Positions 42,881 through 55,248 are shown, counted from the first letter of the stretch. The stretch: DNA of 64,000 nt from Phymatolithon calcareum (GCA_977006965.1 OZ345374.1:186001-250000); one strand, 5' to 3'. A program made the numbers and translations. Notes: generated by a model from the sequence alone, not told the origin.

Positions 42881-45263
42881 TGGAGCTAGCAACGATTCGA
42901 GGGCATAATTGTCTTCCATTTCTACAGTATCGCTAGCGAGTTTGACTGCGGGCAGTTCCATGTCGCAACGTGCTGAGCACTATCAAAATGAACGAACCCC
43001 ATTCCCACCAGATTTCACCTTAAGAGGTCCGACTAATATAGACTACAGCATTTATGGTTCAGTACTTAGTGCTGCCACGCTTCACAGTAGTCTTCCACTA
43101 TATTGTGCTGTGCTGCTCGGCTGACGTCCTCCTACTCAGTCACTTATCCGCTTGTCGCAGGTACGAACAAGCGACTTTAGATCGGACCTCCCCTATCCAC
43201 AGCTAATTAAAAACTGCCAGCTTAAAAGTGCTACGTTCTCTCACCCCAGCCGTACCCTCTCCTGTGCAACAGAAGTGACTGATGTCAGTTGTCGTTGATT
43301 CTATGTCTTAGACATTGACGCAGCACACTACAGTACACTACAATATCTTGTCCCACACCTATTTTTCGTATTCATGCTCCAATAACGTCACTGGAACCGG
43401 CTGAAAATGCCCACTGGAAACCATCTACTGTGCGATGCCGCTCGTTTAGATACTGATACTGTTACAGTCAAACTACAGTGTATGGTTATGGTGTTACTTG
43501 CCCACCGCGATGTGCGGGAAAGATGCAGTTAAACTACAGTAGTCTCGCGAGGAATGTGCAAACATCAACATCCTTCTGCCTGGCCCCCGGATGCGGGCTA
43601 CATGTTTACTGAGATTAAGGTCAGGCATCCTTACAGCTCTTGATACGCTTCATCTCGCGCCTCGGGAACAGTTATTTCTGTGACCAAAGGTGTAGCACCA
43701 GCGCCTCCGATACGCACTTTGAACATCATATCTCTGCCGGTTGCAAATCCACGTCCATCGGCATCCACGCCCACTTGCGTGCGCTTGAGTTGACCTTAAT
43801 GCCGCTCATGTGCGCTTTCAAGACGAGCCAGATATCTGCCAGATATCTGCTGTCATTTCGTCTGCCTAATGGGCAGCCTCGTAGTAGTCCTTTTTTGATA
43901 CATGATCTTGCCTTGGATGGCAGCCTTGCGCATGTGAGGCATCAGTAAGGTGTTAATATACCATCTGCGGAAATATCGTCTCGTCGCACCGATTGCACGG
44001 GCTGGAGTACGTGTCGAGTATAGAATTAAAAGTTATTAATGTTTTGAAACTTTTCCAATTAAAACAAGAAGAACTTCTCTACAGTAATAATTATTCGAAA
44101 TCAGTACAGTAGAGAACTGAGTGTACTTCCATAAGTGACATGATGTAGAGTGAACAGTGTTCCTCAAAAGGAACAAACACTGTTCACTCTACGTCACTCA
44201 CTCATGCCCGGTACAGTTGTACAGTACGTCTATCAACATTAAAGTTATCTTGATAGGACGGTAAACTGCGGTAGTGATATGAAGAATTAATTTCTCTTTT
44301 TCTGAATTACAGAGCGCTACAAAGATGATCTACAGTGTTGCCCGCCTTCTAATGGATGATGTACAGTACAGTAGTCTACGTATTTCCTTCTTCGCGTCCA
44401 GATACCCTCTTTCTACCGTGTTCATCACTTTGCTATTCGTGACCATTTCGTATCATAATGTATTGAACCGCCACTGAAGCATGTCTTTCACTCGCGTTTT
44501 GTGACACACGTTAATACCAACTTTTATCGATACGTGTTATCCTCTCTTCCGTTAGGAATGACCTTGGGGCGATATCCTCTCTCCAATGAACAATCCAAAT
44601 CAATTCAAAAAGTCATCACGCATCTTGACACTGTGAGAAACTGTACAAGACGACCTGCTTTCTCGTGCAGCACTGTCTGACAGTGTTGCATATACTTCGT
44701 GGCTGCGACACGTTCCGGTGGACGCTGTAATAATTGTACATATAAACATTTGCCGTCACCGTTGGACTACCCTTGCTATCACAGCCAATCGGTCAATGCA
44801 ATCGGCTTGATTGTCAAGTTTTTTCGTATTAATCAACTTGCTCCCTCACGCATGTAGAACTATTCGTATCTTTTTGCTGCAATATTTTCGCTGCCTTCCA
44901 CCAATTCACTCTTTGGAACCTAAGAATTCTACGTTCTGCTGTCCACGACGATTTAACACAGAACTGGAATGTGATTTCTTTCATTAGGAGCGTCTCTACA
45001 CAACCACCGACTCCGTTAAGTCAACGGAAATGGGTCTTCTGTAGATACGCTCCCAACTGAAGGAATTACACTAAAAAGTCTTGTTTTCTTTCCTTCATGT
45101 CTGCACTGCGTACCTCACTATCGGTACCTTACACCACTCGCGTGCACTGCTAGGTCGTCCTCCGAAGCAAGGGCCACTAGACGGTGGGGATGCTCTGGTA
45201 TATTGGAAGGTTCCCCGGAGGCCCAATTCTGGTAGTTGAAAGACACGGAGCTGAGGGGATACA
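42881..45263. other. Gene-poor region with one strong hairpin
   Basis: 44,145-44,192 has 17-bp perfect arms (GTAGAGTGAACAGTGTT and its inverse) around a 14-base loop. A weaker stem lies at 44,990-45,060 (GGAGCGT..TCTACA pairing). No coding region recognised. Confidence 0.6.
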
Positions 45264-45626
45264 ATGGATGCGTTTGGTCCGCAACACCCTGTTGAGCGTA
45301 CCTGGGCACCGGAAGAGCTGAAAGCGTTAGAAGAAGAAATTACCAGGCTTGCAGAAGACTGGCCGAGACCCTTGAGCAGGAACTTGATAGGAAGATGGAA
45401 CGCGAAGAGAGTAGGCAAATTTACTCTAAAAAAGCGGTACCGGGCACTACCGCCACTATCTGCAGTACGTCAGATGGAACGGAGTGTGCCACTTTTGTAC
45501 TCATCGGCCTTCCAAAACAGAGCCCAGCAGCGTTTCGAAACTTTCGAGACCCGGTATTTCACAAACTCTATCCTATCATTCTCCACTCGAACGATCTATC
45601 ATGGATCAAACGATCACATCATGTGA
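45264..45626 (+). CDS. Small hypothetical protein
   Basis: A 120-residue frame from an ATG (ACAATGG). I do not recognise it. The first half has an acidic helix (EELKALEEEITRLAEDW) followed by a basic stretch (RNLIGRWNAKRVGKFTLKKRY), a composition more protein-like than the surrounding frames. The last 10 codons run into a perfect hairpin (45,605-45,635). It could be an exon of a larger gene or chance. Confidence 0.25.
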   Translation: MDAFGPQHPVERTWAPEELKALEEEITRLAEDWPRPLSRNLIGRWNAKRVGKFTLKKRYRALPPLSAVRQMERSVPLLYSSAFQNRAQQRFETFETRYFTNSILSFSTRTIYHGSNDHIM

Positions 45627-45635
45627 TCGTTTGAT
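45605..45635. repeat. Perfect 31-bp hairpin
   Basis: 15-bp arms beginning ATCAAACGATCACAT with a one-base spacer; the apex reads ACATCATGT. Confidence 0.85.
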
Positions 45636-47340
45636 GCACCAGAGAACTACTTGGCCGAGGGGCGACTCTTGTCCAATCCGAAGATATTTTACCACGTCGA
45701 AAGTCCCTGGCCCTGTCAGCGATTGATCTTCGGCATAATCTCGATTGCTCTAGATGACTTCAGATACTTCCTCACTTGTTCCGTTAACCTGTATGATTTG
45801 AACTGGCATTGGAGATTAGATCCTTGCAGATGCGCTCGTTGATATTCGAGAATCAAAGCTGTAATGAAGAAGACGGTCGCACTGGTTGGTCGTGCCTCCT
45901 ACAGGGTGTCATTTGAACAATTGGAATGCCTTGCGTCCTGCTTTATGGAATGTTGTCCTGATACTCGGATCTTTCTACTTCTACTCTATGGCTGCATGCT
46001 CTCTACAACGGTCGGGCTAGTCTACCTACGTTGCATACGGTGTGGTACTGGTAGTATCCACGCCTTGAGAGCCAGACTCGAGAAAGGCAGTAGAGTCTTG
46101 TGTAGAAGAGCAGTGACTTGCACTCCGCCTGTCGTGCGCGCCTTTAGGGCCATATTCTCTTTCAGAAACCGAGCGGAACATGTAGCGAGCGCAGCACAAC
46201 ACTTACACATTCAAATCAACGCGCTTTTTCGAATTACGAATGTACTTGCTTAATGAAGGTAAACAATGGCTACCGCAGATTAAAAAGGATGAAGCGCCAT
46301 CCACAGTCTTGCACTGCAGGTATAGATCTGTGTCACAACACGACTGGTCATGTTATCGCTAGCATGAGGGCAAGAAATTGAAATGGCGGATACGGCGATG
46401 GCAGCAGGGTTTCCCTGTTTTTGGTGTATGACAAGAAAATCGCATTGCAGACATGGAAGCTCTGCTCAGTCAATAATCAAAAAGTGAATATACGGACCGC
46501 AACTCAGGGCAGTCTGAAAACTACACAGGATCTATTGCTTTCGGGCTTAAGAAGATTAGCGGGCGATTATCACTAAATTGGGAACAGTTAAGTTGACTAC
46601 AAACAACTAATCAAGCTTTTCTTGTTGTTCTGCGGATTGACTAATATCAACATTTGAATCTTGTACCGTGTGTTCCCTACAACATCCAGTAACTTCGGGG
46701 GCATTTCGAATACGCAAGTGGGCATGTTTAGTGCCGGGACGAGATGTAGCAAAACGCTCGTGACCAGTCTTATTTACGTCGACCGAAGCAACGGATGCCA
46801 GGTTGCTATGTCACATTGCATGACAGTATGGGAAAAAACTTTCGTTCCGAGAAAACTATCAAGTCTACTTGGGATGCTTCTATGATCGAGGCCATCTCGA
46901 TGTATGTCCACAACGTACAAAGGAAACGGACAGGAAGCCGTACCGCACCACCTCAATGCGGTACTTTTGATAGCAAAGAAAGGTGAAAAGTTAGGCCAGA
47001 GAAACGCAGCTAACCTAAGAACGGTGAAAATGCTGATTACAATACATATGCAGCACTATCTCTAAATGTTCATGTACGGCACACAAGGAGGAAGCCTGCT
47101 TTACTGTATGTAAATGGAAGAGAATTAAGTAAAGCGCAGCTGACAATGCGGTAACATAGACTTTGCTGATATTGTTGCTGCGCACGTCAAACTGTTGACG
47201 TACAAACCGTAATGGATTCAGTTCAAATTTAGTCCCCATCCGAACCAAACAATTTGTTTTTCGTTCTAGACACACTACTCCTTGCGTGCTGTTTCCCTAC
47301 CCTTCGCGTTCCATGCTCTTGGTATTAGATCACTCGCTCT
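45636..47340. other. No gene recognised
   Basis: Short frames only. 46,270-47,000 has a few patches that might be eroded transposase, but nothing I can assign. Confidence 0.35.
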
Positions 47341-47342
47341 TC

Positions 47343-47353
47343 TTGGTATAAAT
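47343..47353 (+). promoter_or_regulatory. TATA box of LPMO-like copy 2
   Basis: TTGGTATAAAT about 115 bp before the ATG at 47,466. It is identical in sequence and nearly identical in spacing to the element before copy 1. Confidence 0.6.
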
Positions 47354-47465
47354 GTCATGCATTCCAGTATTCATATGTCCATTGGACTCACCAGGATCAC
47401 CAACACACAGACCAAACCACATCCCACTCCAGTCCACCCCACCCTAAACCAGATAGCTCCAAACC

Positions 47466-48458
47466 ATGGAGCTCACCTCTCCCACCCTGGCGCTCTGCGC
47501 TCTGTTCGCCTTGGTTACGATCAGCAATGGACATTATAATCTCCGCTTTCCAATGCCTTACAATAAAATTGACTGCAATCCGCCAGAATGCCCAGGTCCT
47601 TGCCCGCCGATCTGGAAAACGGGCAACGGGAAAGCCCGGAATTCCCCGGCCAACCCGTCGGCCGTCTGGAAGCGTGGCCAAGAAGTGGACATTGTGTGGC
47701 ATCGCAACAACCACGAGGGCGGCTACTATCGCAGATCTCTCGTTCCCATTAAATACATGAGCAAAAAAGCGTGGCACAAAAAGTTGGCTTTTGACTGGGG
47801 CTGCTGGGAGCAGGGTCTCTACAAATGCATTCAGCCTGGTATGACTAAGTTTCAACGAGATGAATGCAGTACCGACAAGAAGGGCTTTGGGTATCGCAAC
47901 AAGATGACCGTTCCCAAGGTCTTCCCCGATGGCGATTATGTGTTTGCAATGGTCTGGTACGGTGGCGTCCACTATAAGAGGAAGAGGCCGTTTTTCTCCG
48001 ATTACTACACCTGCTCTTTCGTCAAGATTCGAGGAGGTCCTCTTGCAGCCGAGCACAAGCCGACATTCACTCCCGGAAAGAGCCATCGCAAGGTTGCGCC
48101 AGGGAAATGCCTAAGTGGAAAACAATTCATCGGAGAATGTGGCGGAGAAGAATGTCCTCCGACACATCCCGTACTGGAGACTGTTCCAGGCGTCTTTGAG
48201 GGCGGTAATTCGCCACCAAAAGTGCTACAGAAGGATCTTGGCAGTATCACTATCGTCATTCCGGAAAGCAAACGTACGTCCGTGCTCGAGATAGAACGAT
48301 TTTCCGAGCAGAAGAAGTCAAAGGAAAGCATGACAAAGGACGACATTGATGATGCTATGCTTTTCGAGCAGCGGATGACGGCGAAGCAGGTCGCCAAAAA
48401 GAGGATCTGCCGAGTTGACCATACACAGGGAGGTTGTGAGCGAGCCGCCAATGAATAG
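47466..48458 (+). CDS. Secreted LPMO-like copper oxidase candidate (copy 2, truncated C-terminus)
   Basis: 330 residues. The signal peptide ends ISNG, so mature His23 is exposed as in copy 1. Conserved elements are CNPPECPGPCPP, HRNNHEGGYYRRSLVPIKYM with the second brace His, WGCWEQGLYKC, SDYYTCSFVKI and CGGEECPPTHP. The core is intact. At about 48,395-48,430 the frame differs from copy 1. The following bases, read one frame over, still encode REVVSEPPMNSLMTGVVSGV, matching copy 1's PPMNDMFTGVVNGV, and then meet a TGA (48,493-48,495) where copy 1 has Trp. Copy 2 has therefore lost its C-terminal block by frameshift plus nonsense, while the catalytic domain could still be made and secreted. 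It is intronless. Confidence 0.62.
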   Translation: MELTSPTLALCALFALVTISNGHYNLRFPMPYNKIDCNPPECPGPCPPIWKTGNGKARNSPANPSAVWKRGQEVDIVWHRNNHEGGYYRRSLVPIKYMSKKAWHKKLAFDWGCWEQGLYKCIQPGMTKFQRDECSTDKKGFGYRNKMTVPKVFPDGDYVFAMVWYGGVHYKRKRPFFSDYYTCSFVKIRGGPLAAEHKPTFTPGKSHRKVAPGKCLSGKQFIGECGGEECPPTHPVLETVPGVFEGGNSPPKVLQKDLGSITIVIPESKRTSVLEIERFSEQKKSKESMTKDDIDDAMLFEQRMTAKQVAKKRICRVDHTQGGCERAANE

Positions 48459-48777
48459 TTTGATGACTGGTGTTGTGAGCGGTGTGGAATGTTGAAGAGG
48501 CAAGGTTGCTCCGCACGGAGGGACGGGTCGGAAAATGCGAAGTATTCCGATCTATGGCAATCGAAAAATGCTGTGTTTATTGGTGGCACGCAATTTTGCA
48601 ACACGAAAAAAGCTATCCCAGGTGCTCAACACGGCAGCCGATCTCTCTCCTTCATTGTATATCACATAGATTCTGTTGCATGGCTTGCAATCAAAACTGA
48701 ATCTCTTCTTGGGCAGTAGCATAGCAATGCTATTCAAAAAATTGTAAATGTCGCTTTTTGCGCAGAGAAACAAGTGG
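48459..48777. other. Remnant C-terminal block of LPMO-like copy 2, then intergenic
   Basis: 48,420-48,530 retains out-of-frame homology to the copy 1 C-terminus, including RGKVAP after the stop. The remainder to 48,777 shows nothing. Confidence 0.5.
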
Positions 48778-48980
48778 GGGTTGTGCACCGGCTGCGAGGG
48801 ATGACATGGCCTGAGGGCAATTGTCATCCCGAGAGTACGGTGCACAACACGCTTGTCAACCGGCTGAGAAACAAGTGGAAAATAAGGATTTCGTACGAGT
48901 GTCCTATCAAAGCTGCTATGTCATCCCTAGAGATGACATAGAGCAATCAATATTCTATGTCATCCCTAGGGATGACATAG
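48778..48980. repeat. Three hairpins with TGTCATCC stems
   Basis: 48,778-48,846 pairs TTGTGCACCG with its inverse and contains inner GGGATGACA..TGTCATCCC. 48,917-48,940 and 48,955-48,980 are two near-identical palindromes (TATGTCATCCCTAG..), 15 bp apart. All three share the stem word TGTCATCC, so they are probably duplicates of one unit. Confidence 0.8.
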
Positions 48981-51058
48981 AAGCAATCAGTTGCAAGAGG
49001 AAGCCGATCATCGGCATGTCTACCCCCTCAGCGGGTTGGGTTTTTGTCAAAAAGTGAAGAATGCAGGAACGTTCACGACTTTATTGCCGATGATAGATGT
49101 ATGTCCGGGTTATTGTTTGTCCATTCTACTAGTTGGGGGACTGGTCGCACTCATATACCATGATGGTGGTCCGAAACATCTATGTACGACCATTCATTCG
49201 GATTACTCGAACATAGATTACATGGATTATCTCAATCTCCGCTAGGTGCCAGAACTCTAAAACTTTAGTGAACTCAATAGAGCAGTGTCGGTATGTGCGG
49301 TCAGCGGGTGGAGCCCTCATGGGAATTGCATCCTACAATGCTGCTGGGCCTGACCCAGCGCTTCTGAGGAGCTCCAGCTAGAGTTCGACATGGTCAAACC
49401 CTGGACTTCCGCTACCCTAAACTAATCTACAAGAACAAAAGGGGATGGGAGGGTGGGAGAACATAAGAAACGATTGCTCGATGCGGTCGAGCAGACGGAA
49501 ACAGATGTAGCATGGATGCATCTTGGTTTCTTGCTGTTGAGATTCACGATCTTGCGAGTTGGCAGGCGGTATGATCCTTTACTCGGGATCTCTCGATACA
49601 TTGGATTTCGTTTCAGTGTTGGTCGCTGGTGGACCGAGTCTCGTGGCGGTTACTGCACACTACGAGCTGGGTATGACAATAGCGGGGACACTCTTTGAAA
49701 CGGATTGTCGTACGGCCGAATGGTGCTGCGGTTAAACATTATTGTATACTTGGTTCATTGCGTGCCATTGCCCTTCGGCGCGTAGTACATGCGTCCGCGT
49801 CCTTCCTTCACTTTTTTGGTAAACGATCTTCTGCACTCCTTGAAATTGCATAAAATGTTTTAACACACTCGTCGCCTAAGAGTGGGCCCTGTTTAAACCG
49901 AAGATGTTGCTCAGAAATGTTGGGTTGCCGCCGAGTTTAATAAAGTGACGCGCCTATCCTATTAAGTACCCATTTCCCTCCGCCTTTCAGACTGTAATGT
50001 ATGAACTTACCGAAGGCTCTTCTTCAACTTGGGGCGCACCACAGAAACGTAGAGATCAAACATACAGTACAGCGACCGCCTCATTTCGGAGCACCGTCCT
50101 GCCGTTGCTCAACTTGTCAGCCGTTGACTCAAAGCAATACAATCAAATAGCACAAACAATAACTCTAAGTTCCCCTACCTCGACTCGACCGCCTCCTTGC
50201 AGGGCTAGTTGCCCGGGTCATGAGACCGCAGATGTCGCTCGACTGTCAACAGGCTCGTGAGTTGCACGCCCGAAAAAGTCATCTATGCGAAATCGATTTC
50301 CGAATTAAATGATTTTTATATCAATCAAAAGGGATCATTTTTTTAGACATAGATCCAGAAAAGCAGGGCCTGCGGTATTTTCGTTTTTGCTCCACAAGCC
50401 TCCATAAAAAGTCGTGCATCACTTTTTCGTGGTACTCCGAAAAAATGGCAAATAACTCGTTTTGCCAGGAATATTGCTCGAAAATCATGTATCATACGCA
50501 ACGAGTACGAGAGTAGAAATGGAATGTGGAATCTGAAGTTAGATTGGAGGGTCCCCTTTTCGATAGTGGAAGATGCCCACCATTCTTTGGGCAATTCCCC
50601 ATCACAAACGCCATGTGCTGACAGGAAAATATGCCCACGCACTGTGCTTTGAGAAAGGCACACAGCATTCGATATTACAGGTACACAGTTCCGTAAATCT
50701 GTATCATAATTGTGTTTTATGGGTTTTTCGTACCGTCATGTTATTTGTCTTTCCCGCGAAAGGCAGATCTTCATCGCTCTCTCCAACGGAAAAACAAGGT
50801 GTTACTGTTACCAAGCTCGGCCTCTGCTTTCCAACGAACCAAAAAATTTGCGATCGGCCAATATTTTACCAAATTCGTGCCTTTCGGAACCCTTCGAAAG
50901 GTACTTTTTCGGGCTCACTCTTAGGCGATCGGTGTGTTAAAAAACATGAAGGTTCTTTCGAATGCTTAGATGCATGTTGTTTGAACTGCCACTCAAGAAA
51001 CCTTTCTCTCTGGTGCAATGAATATATCTCGACGGAGGGGCTATGGTGCGACCTCCCG
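48981..51058. other. No gene recognised
   Basis: Frames at 49,453 and 50,573 are open but show no domain or conserved motif. The E5 element starts at 51,063. Confidence 0.35.
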
Positions 51059-52161
51059 CTAGTGTCTTTTAAACGGAAATATTCGCTCAATTAAGGGAAT
51101 AAGATTCATGTTATTGTTTGTACATGAAAGTGACTCGCTATCGAGCACGTAAAAAGCGCCAAGGTCATAGATGTCTTCAAAATACTTATGAAACAGTTCA
51201 TAACAGTAGAAGTGCCACAAGTGGACATTGTGGCACTGTCGCGCGTATTACATTATGAGCAAACGAGGGTAAACGTCATGAATTTTCCAACTCTGCAGTT
51301 GTTTTGGTCAACAAATGTAGTCATCATGACATCAGCAGTCTTCCTTTTCTTTTTCTTGGGACTAAAGTGGCTTCTAACACCGCTCTCAAAGGCAAAGGTA
51401 CGTCCCGGGGCGACTGAACGTCGACAAGTAGTACGCGAGTCATATGTTATCGATGAGTTGCTAGGCCGGCATTCATTCATTCAATTTGCCTTTTCCCCTA
51501 ATGGGACTAGCAGCGATTTGAGGATCTAAGTTTCTTCCATGAATACGGCTTTCACGTCTCGTCCAGGTACGTCACCAAAGAGTGATTTTGGTGGAGAAAC
51601 TTATAGCTTCCCGAGTACCTTCTCTGCCTCCTGCTCGCCCCTTTCAGGACGGGTCCCTTCGCAGCAACCGCAGGGATCCTGTGCCGCGCGCGGGCGAATG
51701 CATTACAGGACAGGAAAAGCTAGACCGGCACTTCACAATACCTTCGCTGCGTCATATGCTGCTGACACGCTGCATGTGCACGAGAGAATAATAACCAGCT
51801 AGCTACCACAAAATTGCGAGAAGAGTTTGATTATCCCTATGAACTATAGGCGCACTTGTTGAATCTCTGCAGGTTCAGTACTCGGCAAGTATGAATCCGC
51901 ACATACAATTAACCTTGTACCGGAGCATGCCGCCAAAGACAGCACAGAACTGCTATACAGTGTTCCATCTCGCTTTCAAAGTATCTTTTCTTCTCCTCTT
52001 CTGCAGTTTTCGAGACACAGCAAATTCCACTTCTTCCATCCGCCAACTTCTGTATCTCGCAAGCGCTCTTCGGCTTACGGTAAATAATTTACTGAGGTAG
52101 TCCAGTTTCAATGCAGCAGCTTCCGTTCTCATACCAACGAGACATGAACTCACTCGCGCAA

Positions 52162-52246
52162 ATGAGGTCCAAAAGAGACGCAGTGGGCTTTCTGTAGTCG
52201 TTTATGGCTGGAGAATGCATCATGCAGTGTCTCTTTTGGACCTCAT
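52162..52246. repeat. Hairpin with 18-bp perfect stem inside E5
   Basis: Arms ATGAGGTCCAAAAGAGAC and its exact inverse, with an inner stem centred on GCATCATGC. It interrupts the eroded transposase and is absent from E2 and E3. Confidence 0.8.
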
Positions 52247-53471
52247 GGTGATGCTCTAACCGCGAAGTTTGCCCAGACAATGTAAGACGTCTTGCGACTG
52301 TCACGCTCGAAAAAGTCATGTGCATCAAATCAGAACCAAGCTATGAAGCAATAATTCAAGATTTAGTCAAGCGATCTGCGCTGTCATCACGTACAGTATG
52401 CAGTACATTGCGAGCGCCATCGAATCGTCTATCCACGGCAAGTCCAGTCAATGCAAAGAGTACAAAAGCTATCCCAATCACTTTTACTTAGTCACATTGA
52501 TTTATCTGCATTTCATGCGTTCGTGTCATCGCAGGAGTTCGTATGCTCCTCACTCGAGACCTTTAGTGTGCGTTTAGACATAATTACTTCCGCCCAGAGA
52601 GAGAGGAGAGGGGGACAACGAGGGAGCAGGAGTAAAGTGATCATTTTCATCCAAAAGATTTCGCGCCGACGAGGCTACACACGATCGCAATAGCGGCGAC
52701 GTGCTGACGACCCTGAACCACGCTATACCGGCCATCGGCATGGCATCGTCACTATCATCGCCGGGTTCTCTAATGGCACCGAAGGCATCTTGAACGAGCG
52801 AGCAGCGGTACGGCGAAGACTACATGTTGCCTTTTTCACTTGTTTGCATGCTGAATGAAATCCATTTGAGGTATTCGGCGAACGGCATCCCAGTTTTTGA
52901 AGAGAAGAAGCGGGGAGATACTTCTTGGCCTGATAGGCTTCCCAAAAGCGCTCTAGCGCCGAACTCAACCCTTGCCATTAGGACGAGTTTTTCCGAAAAC
53001 CTTAATCAGCTCTGTCACTGTAGTATCTTTAAGTCTCTTTCCCCTATGCTAAGCGGACGTCTAAGCAGAAAATTTTCCCAGGTGAACTTGAGGGAACATC
53101 GTCATGACGCAATCGTACTTCGTATGAAGTCCAGTACCACCATGTTCGTTTAAGAAGACTCCGTTTAGGGTGCGAAGTTTCCAGAACTGAGAGGAACATC
53201 ATCCCCCAATCGAACTCAGAATAGGGCGTTCAGAGCTTCTGAGATTGTATCGAAGCTTGTGTGGCCTTCTGAGGACTATCTGATAGCGATTGTAAACGAT
53301 AAACTGGCTTTTCGATATGAAGATTGTCGAGGATGAGTACTGTAAGCCACCCTGGGAGGTATCGCGCAGGTGCTAGCTAGGTTCAATCTGCCGAGCGTCT
53401 GCAATGTCATTGCCAGCGTTCTCTACCTTGACATTGACAATATTAACTGTCTTAATCTTAGTATTCTTCAA

Positions 53472-53578
53472 CTGTTGTGACATCAAGTACCACTCGTATC
53501 TGTTAAGTCTACTGGAGCCGTAAGGATGTGGAGTTGTTTACCAGCTCTGATAAATCCCGCAATAAAAGAAAGAAAGAA
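53472..53578 (+). mobile_element. Short LINE/SINE insertion with 12-bp target duplication
   Basis: AGTATTCTTCAA stands on both sides (53,460-53,471 and 53,579-53,590). The 107-bp insert matches the LINE 3' end at about 13,710-13,815 and ends in a GAAA-type repeat tail. That is the signature of target-primed reverse transcription of a 5'-truncated copy. It lies within the N-terminal region of E5. Confidence 0.85.
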
Positions 53579-54447
53579 AGTATTCTTCAAGGGATGACAA
53601 ATCAGGACCTATTTCACGCGAAGCGACATGCTCGCGCGACCATTGATCTTTTCCAGAGTACAGTACTGATAAATTACAGTAGGAAGCATAGAAAGAGCTG
53701 TAGTTGCATAGCCGAGATGCTGCACTCGGCTTTCAGCAAAGCAATGTGCACAACGTCATAGGACGCGGCGACCCTGCCAGCGCACAGTTGCGCTGGTGCC
53801 CTGAATTTCCGCCTGAGTATACGGAATGGTGGCGTGCGCCGCGAGATTTTGTGATGGGTGCGCCCCGCCTGCCAAGGTTGCCGCCGACTGCTGACAAGTG
53901 CTGCTGACCCGGGGAACATGTGACATGTCCGAAGGGCTGCGCTGACGGCTGGGACCTACCGCAGGGGATAATGTGCACGTGTCCGCGCCGTCGCAATTCT
54001 GCCTTTGCACTCTGATCGCCCAATGGGGAAGGGTCGCGTGCTTCCCGAATGACCGCTGCGGGGCTGCAAAGCTGTATCGGGGAAATGGCCGTTCGCGAGG
54101 ACATTTTGAAAACCTTATATGCGCGGCCGGAGTCGCGATCTAGAGGGAGCGGGGGCATCGAGTTGTGAGTTCTTTTCCATTGTGAGTGCGGAGGAAGGTT
54201 AAGCGACATATTTTGTGGTTTGGGTTGGAGTCTTGGTTTTTCGATGCGCTGGAAGCGCTTTCGCTAGTACGCAAAACACTTCTTTAGCACAACCATTACG
54301 TCGTGAATGCAAGTGTTGATCCATTTTCACTCTCTTTTTGCATCGTTTTCTCGAGAGCTCCAATGAACAGCTTTAATTGATGACAATATCAGCGTAATCG
54401 ATATTAGCAGTAATGGTCACATCGCCGATGACATATTACTGGGCCCT

Positions 54448-55248
54448 TCATCTTCGTTCATAGACTCGCACATATTCAACCTCCATGCGCTGCGGAAAGG
54501 TGGTGCTATCGTCTGGCGCTCCAGGCCAATTTCCGCCAACTGCAACATTCATTAATAGATGAAACTTTTGATCGAATGGCTTGCCCGTCATCTGTGTCGT
54601 GTGATAATTTTCCTCATCAACGTACCAGCGCAGTTCATTCTCCTCCCATTCAAGCACGAAAGTGTGGAACTCGTCACTAAAGTCACCGCTTGGCAATTCG
54701 AACTCTTTAGTTCGCTGTTGGCGTGTGCTCCAGTCCTCCCCGAAGTGGATAGTTCCATGAATTTTCTTAGTTTCATGGCCAAGAAGTTCCACTATGTCGA
54801 TCTCACCGCTACGCGGCCATATACCGTATACATTTTCCGTGGGGAGCATCCAAATCGCTGGCCACATTCCTTTTCCGCTGGGCATTTTGGCTCGGATCTC
54901 GAAACGGCCAAATTTCCAATCCTGCTTCCCTTTCGTGCGGAGGCGAGCCGAAGTGTAGCTTCTTCCTTCATAATTTTCCTTGTGAGCTTCGATAATCAGT
55001 TTTCCGTTTTCTATGCGGGAGTTCTTATGAGAATCGGTGTAGTACTGCACCTCATTGTTGCCACCACCGTCGCCGTTCACTTCATGCGACCAAACGGACA
55101 TGTCGATATCTGGACCCGAAAAGTCATCTTGGAAAACAAGCTGCCATCCAGATGGTGCCATTGCCCGCGCCGAGGGCATCAGCCAGTATGAACTAATTTG
55201 CCATACCGTGACCAAGCCCGCCACTGTCGCTAGTTTGCATCCATACAT
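54448..55248 (-). CDS. Secreted GH16 family glycoside hydrolase
   Basis: 266 residues from the ATG at 55,248, with a signal peptide to about residue 29 (WLMPSARA). The GH16 beta-jelly-roll begins WQLVFQDDFSG. GNNEVQYYTDSHKNSRIENG, then TKGKQDWKFGRFEIRAKMPS and MWPAIWMLP lead to the catalytic box GEIDIVELLG, with nucleophile Glu149, Asp151 and acid/base Glu154. HGTIHFGEDW and a C-terminal MEVEYVRVYE complete the domain. The form is closest to laminarinase/agarase-like subfamilies that cut beta-1,3 or beta-1,4 bonds in glucans or galactans. The true substrate cannot be read from sequence. It is intact, intronless and of full domain length, and it sits inside the segment interrupting element E5. 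Confidence 0.9.
   Translation of the reverse strand: MYGCKLATVAGLVTVWQISSYWLMPSARAMAPSGWQLVFQDDFSGPDIDMSVWSHEVNGDGGGNNEVQYYTDSHKNSRIENGKLIIEAHKENYEGRSYTSARLRTKGKQDWKFGRFEIRAKMPSGKGMWPAIWMLPTENVYGIWPRSGEIDIVELLGHETKKIHGTIHFGEDWSTRQQRTKEFELPSGDFSDEFHTFVLEWEENELRWYVDEENYHTTQMTGKPFDQKFHLLMNVAVGGNWPGAPDDSTTFPQRMEVEYVRVYERR

Noticed and set aside
46270-47000. A possible eroded piggyBac or other transposase.
   Set aside because: A few patches looked suggestive, but I could not align any catalytic block, so no call was made.
53700-54200. A GC-rich stretch with long frames on both strands next to GH16.
   Set aside because: No recognisable domain, no consistent exon structure and short stops in each frame. 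Described only as part of the inserted segment.
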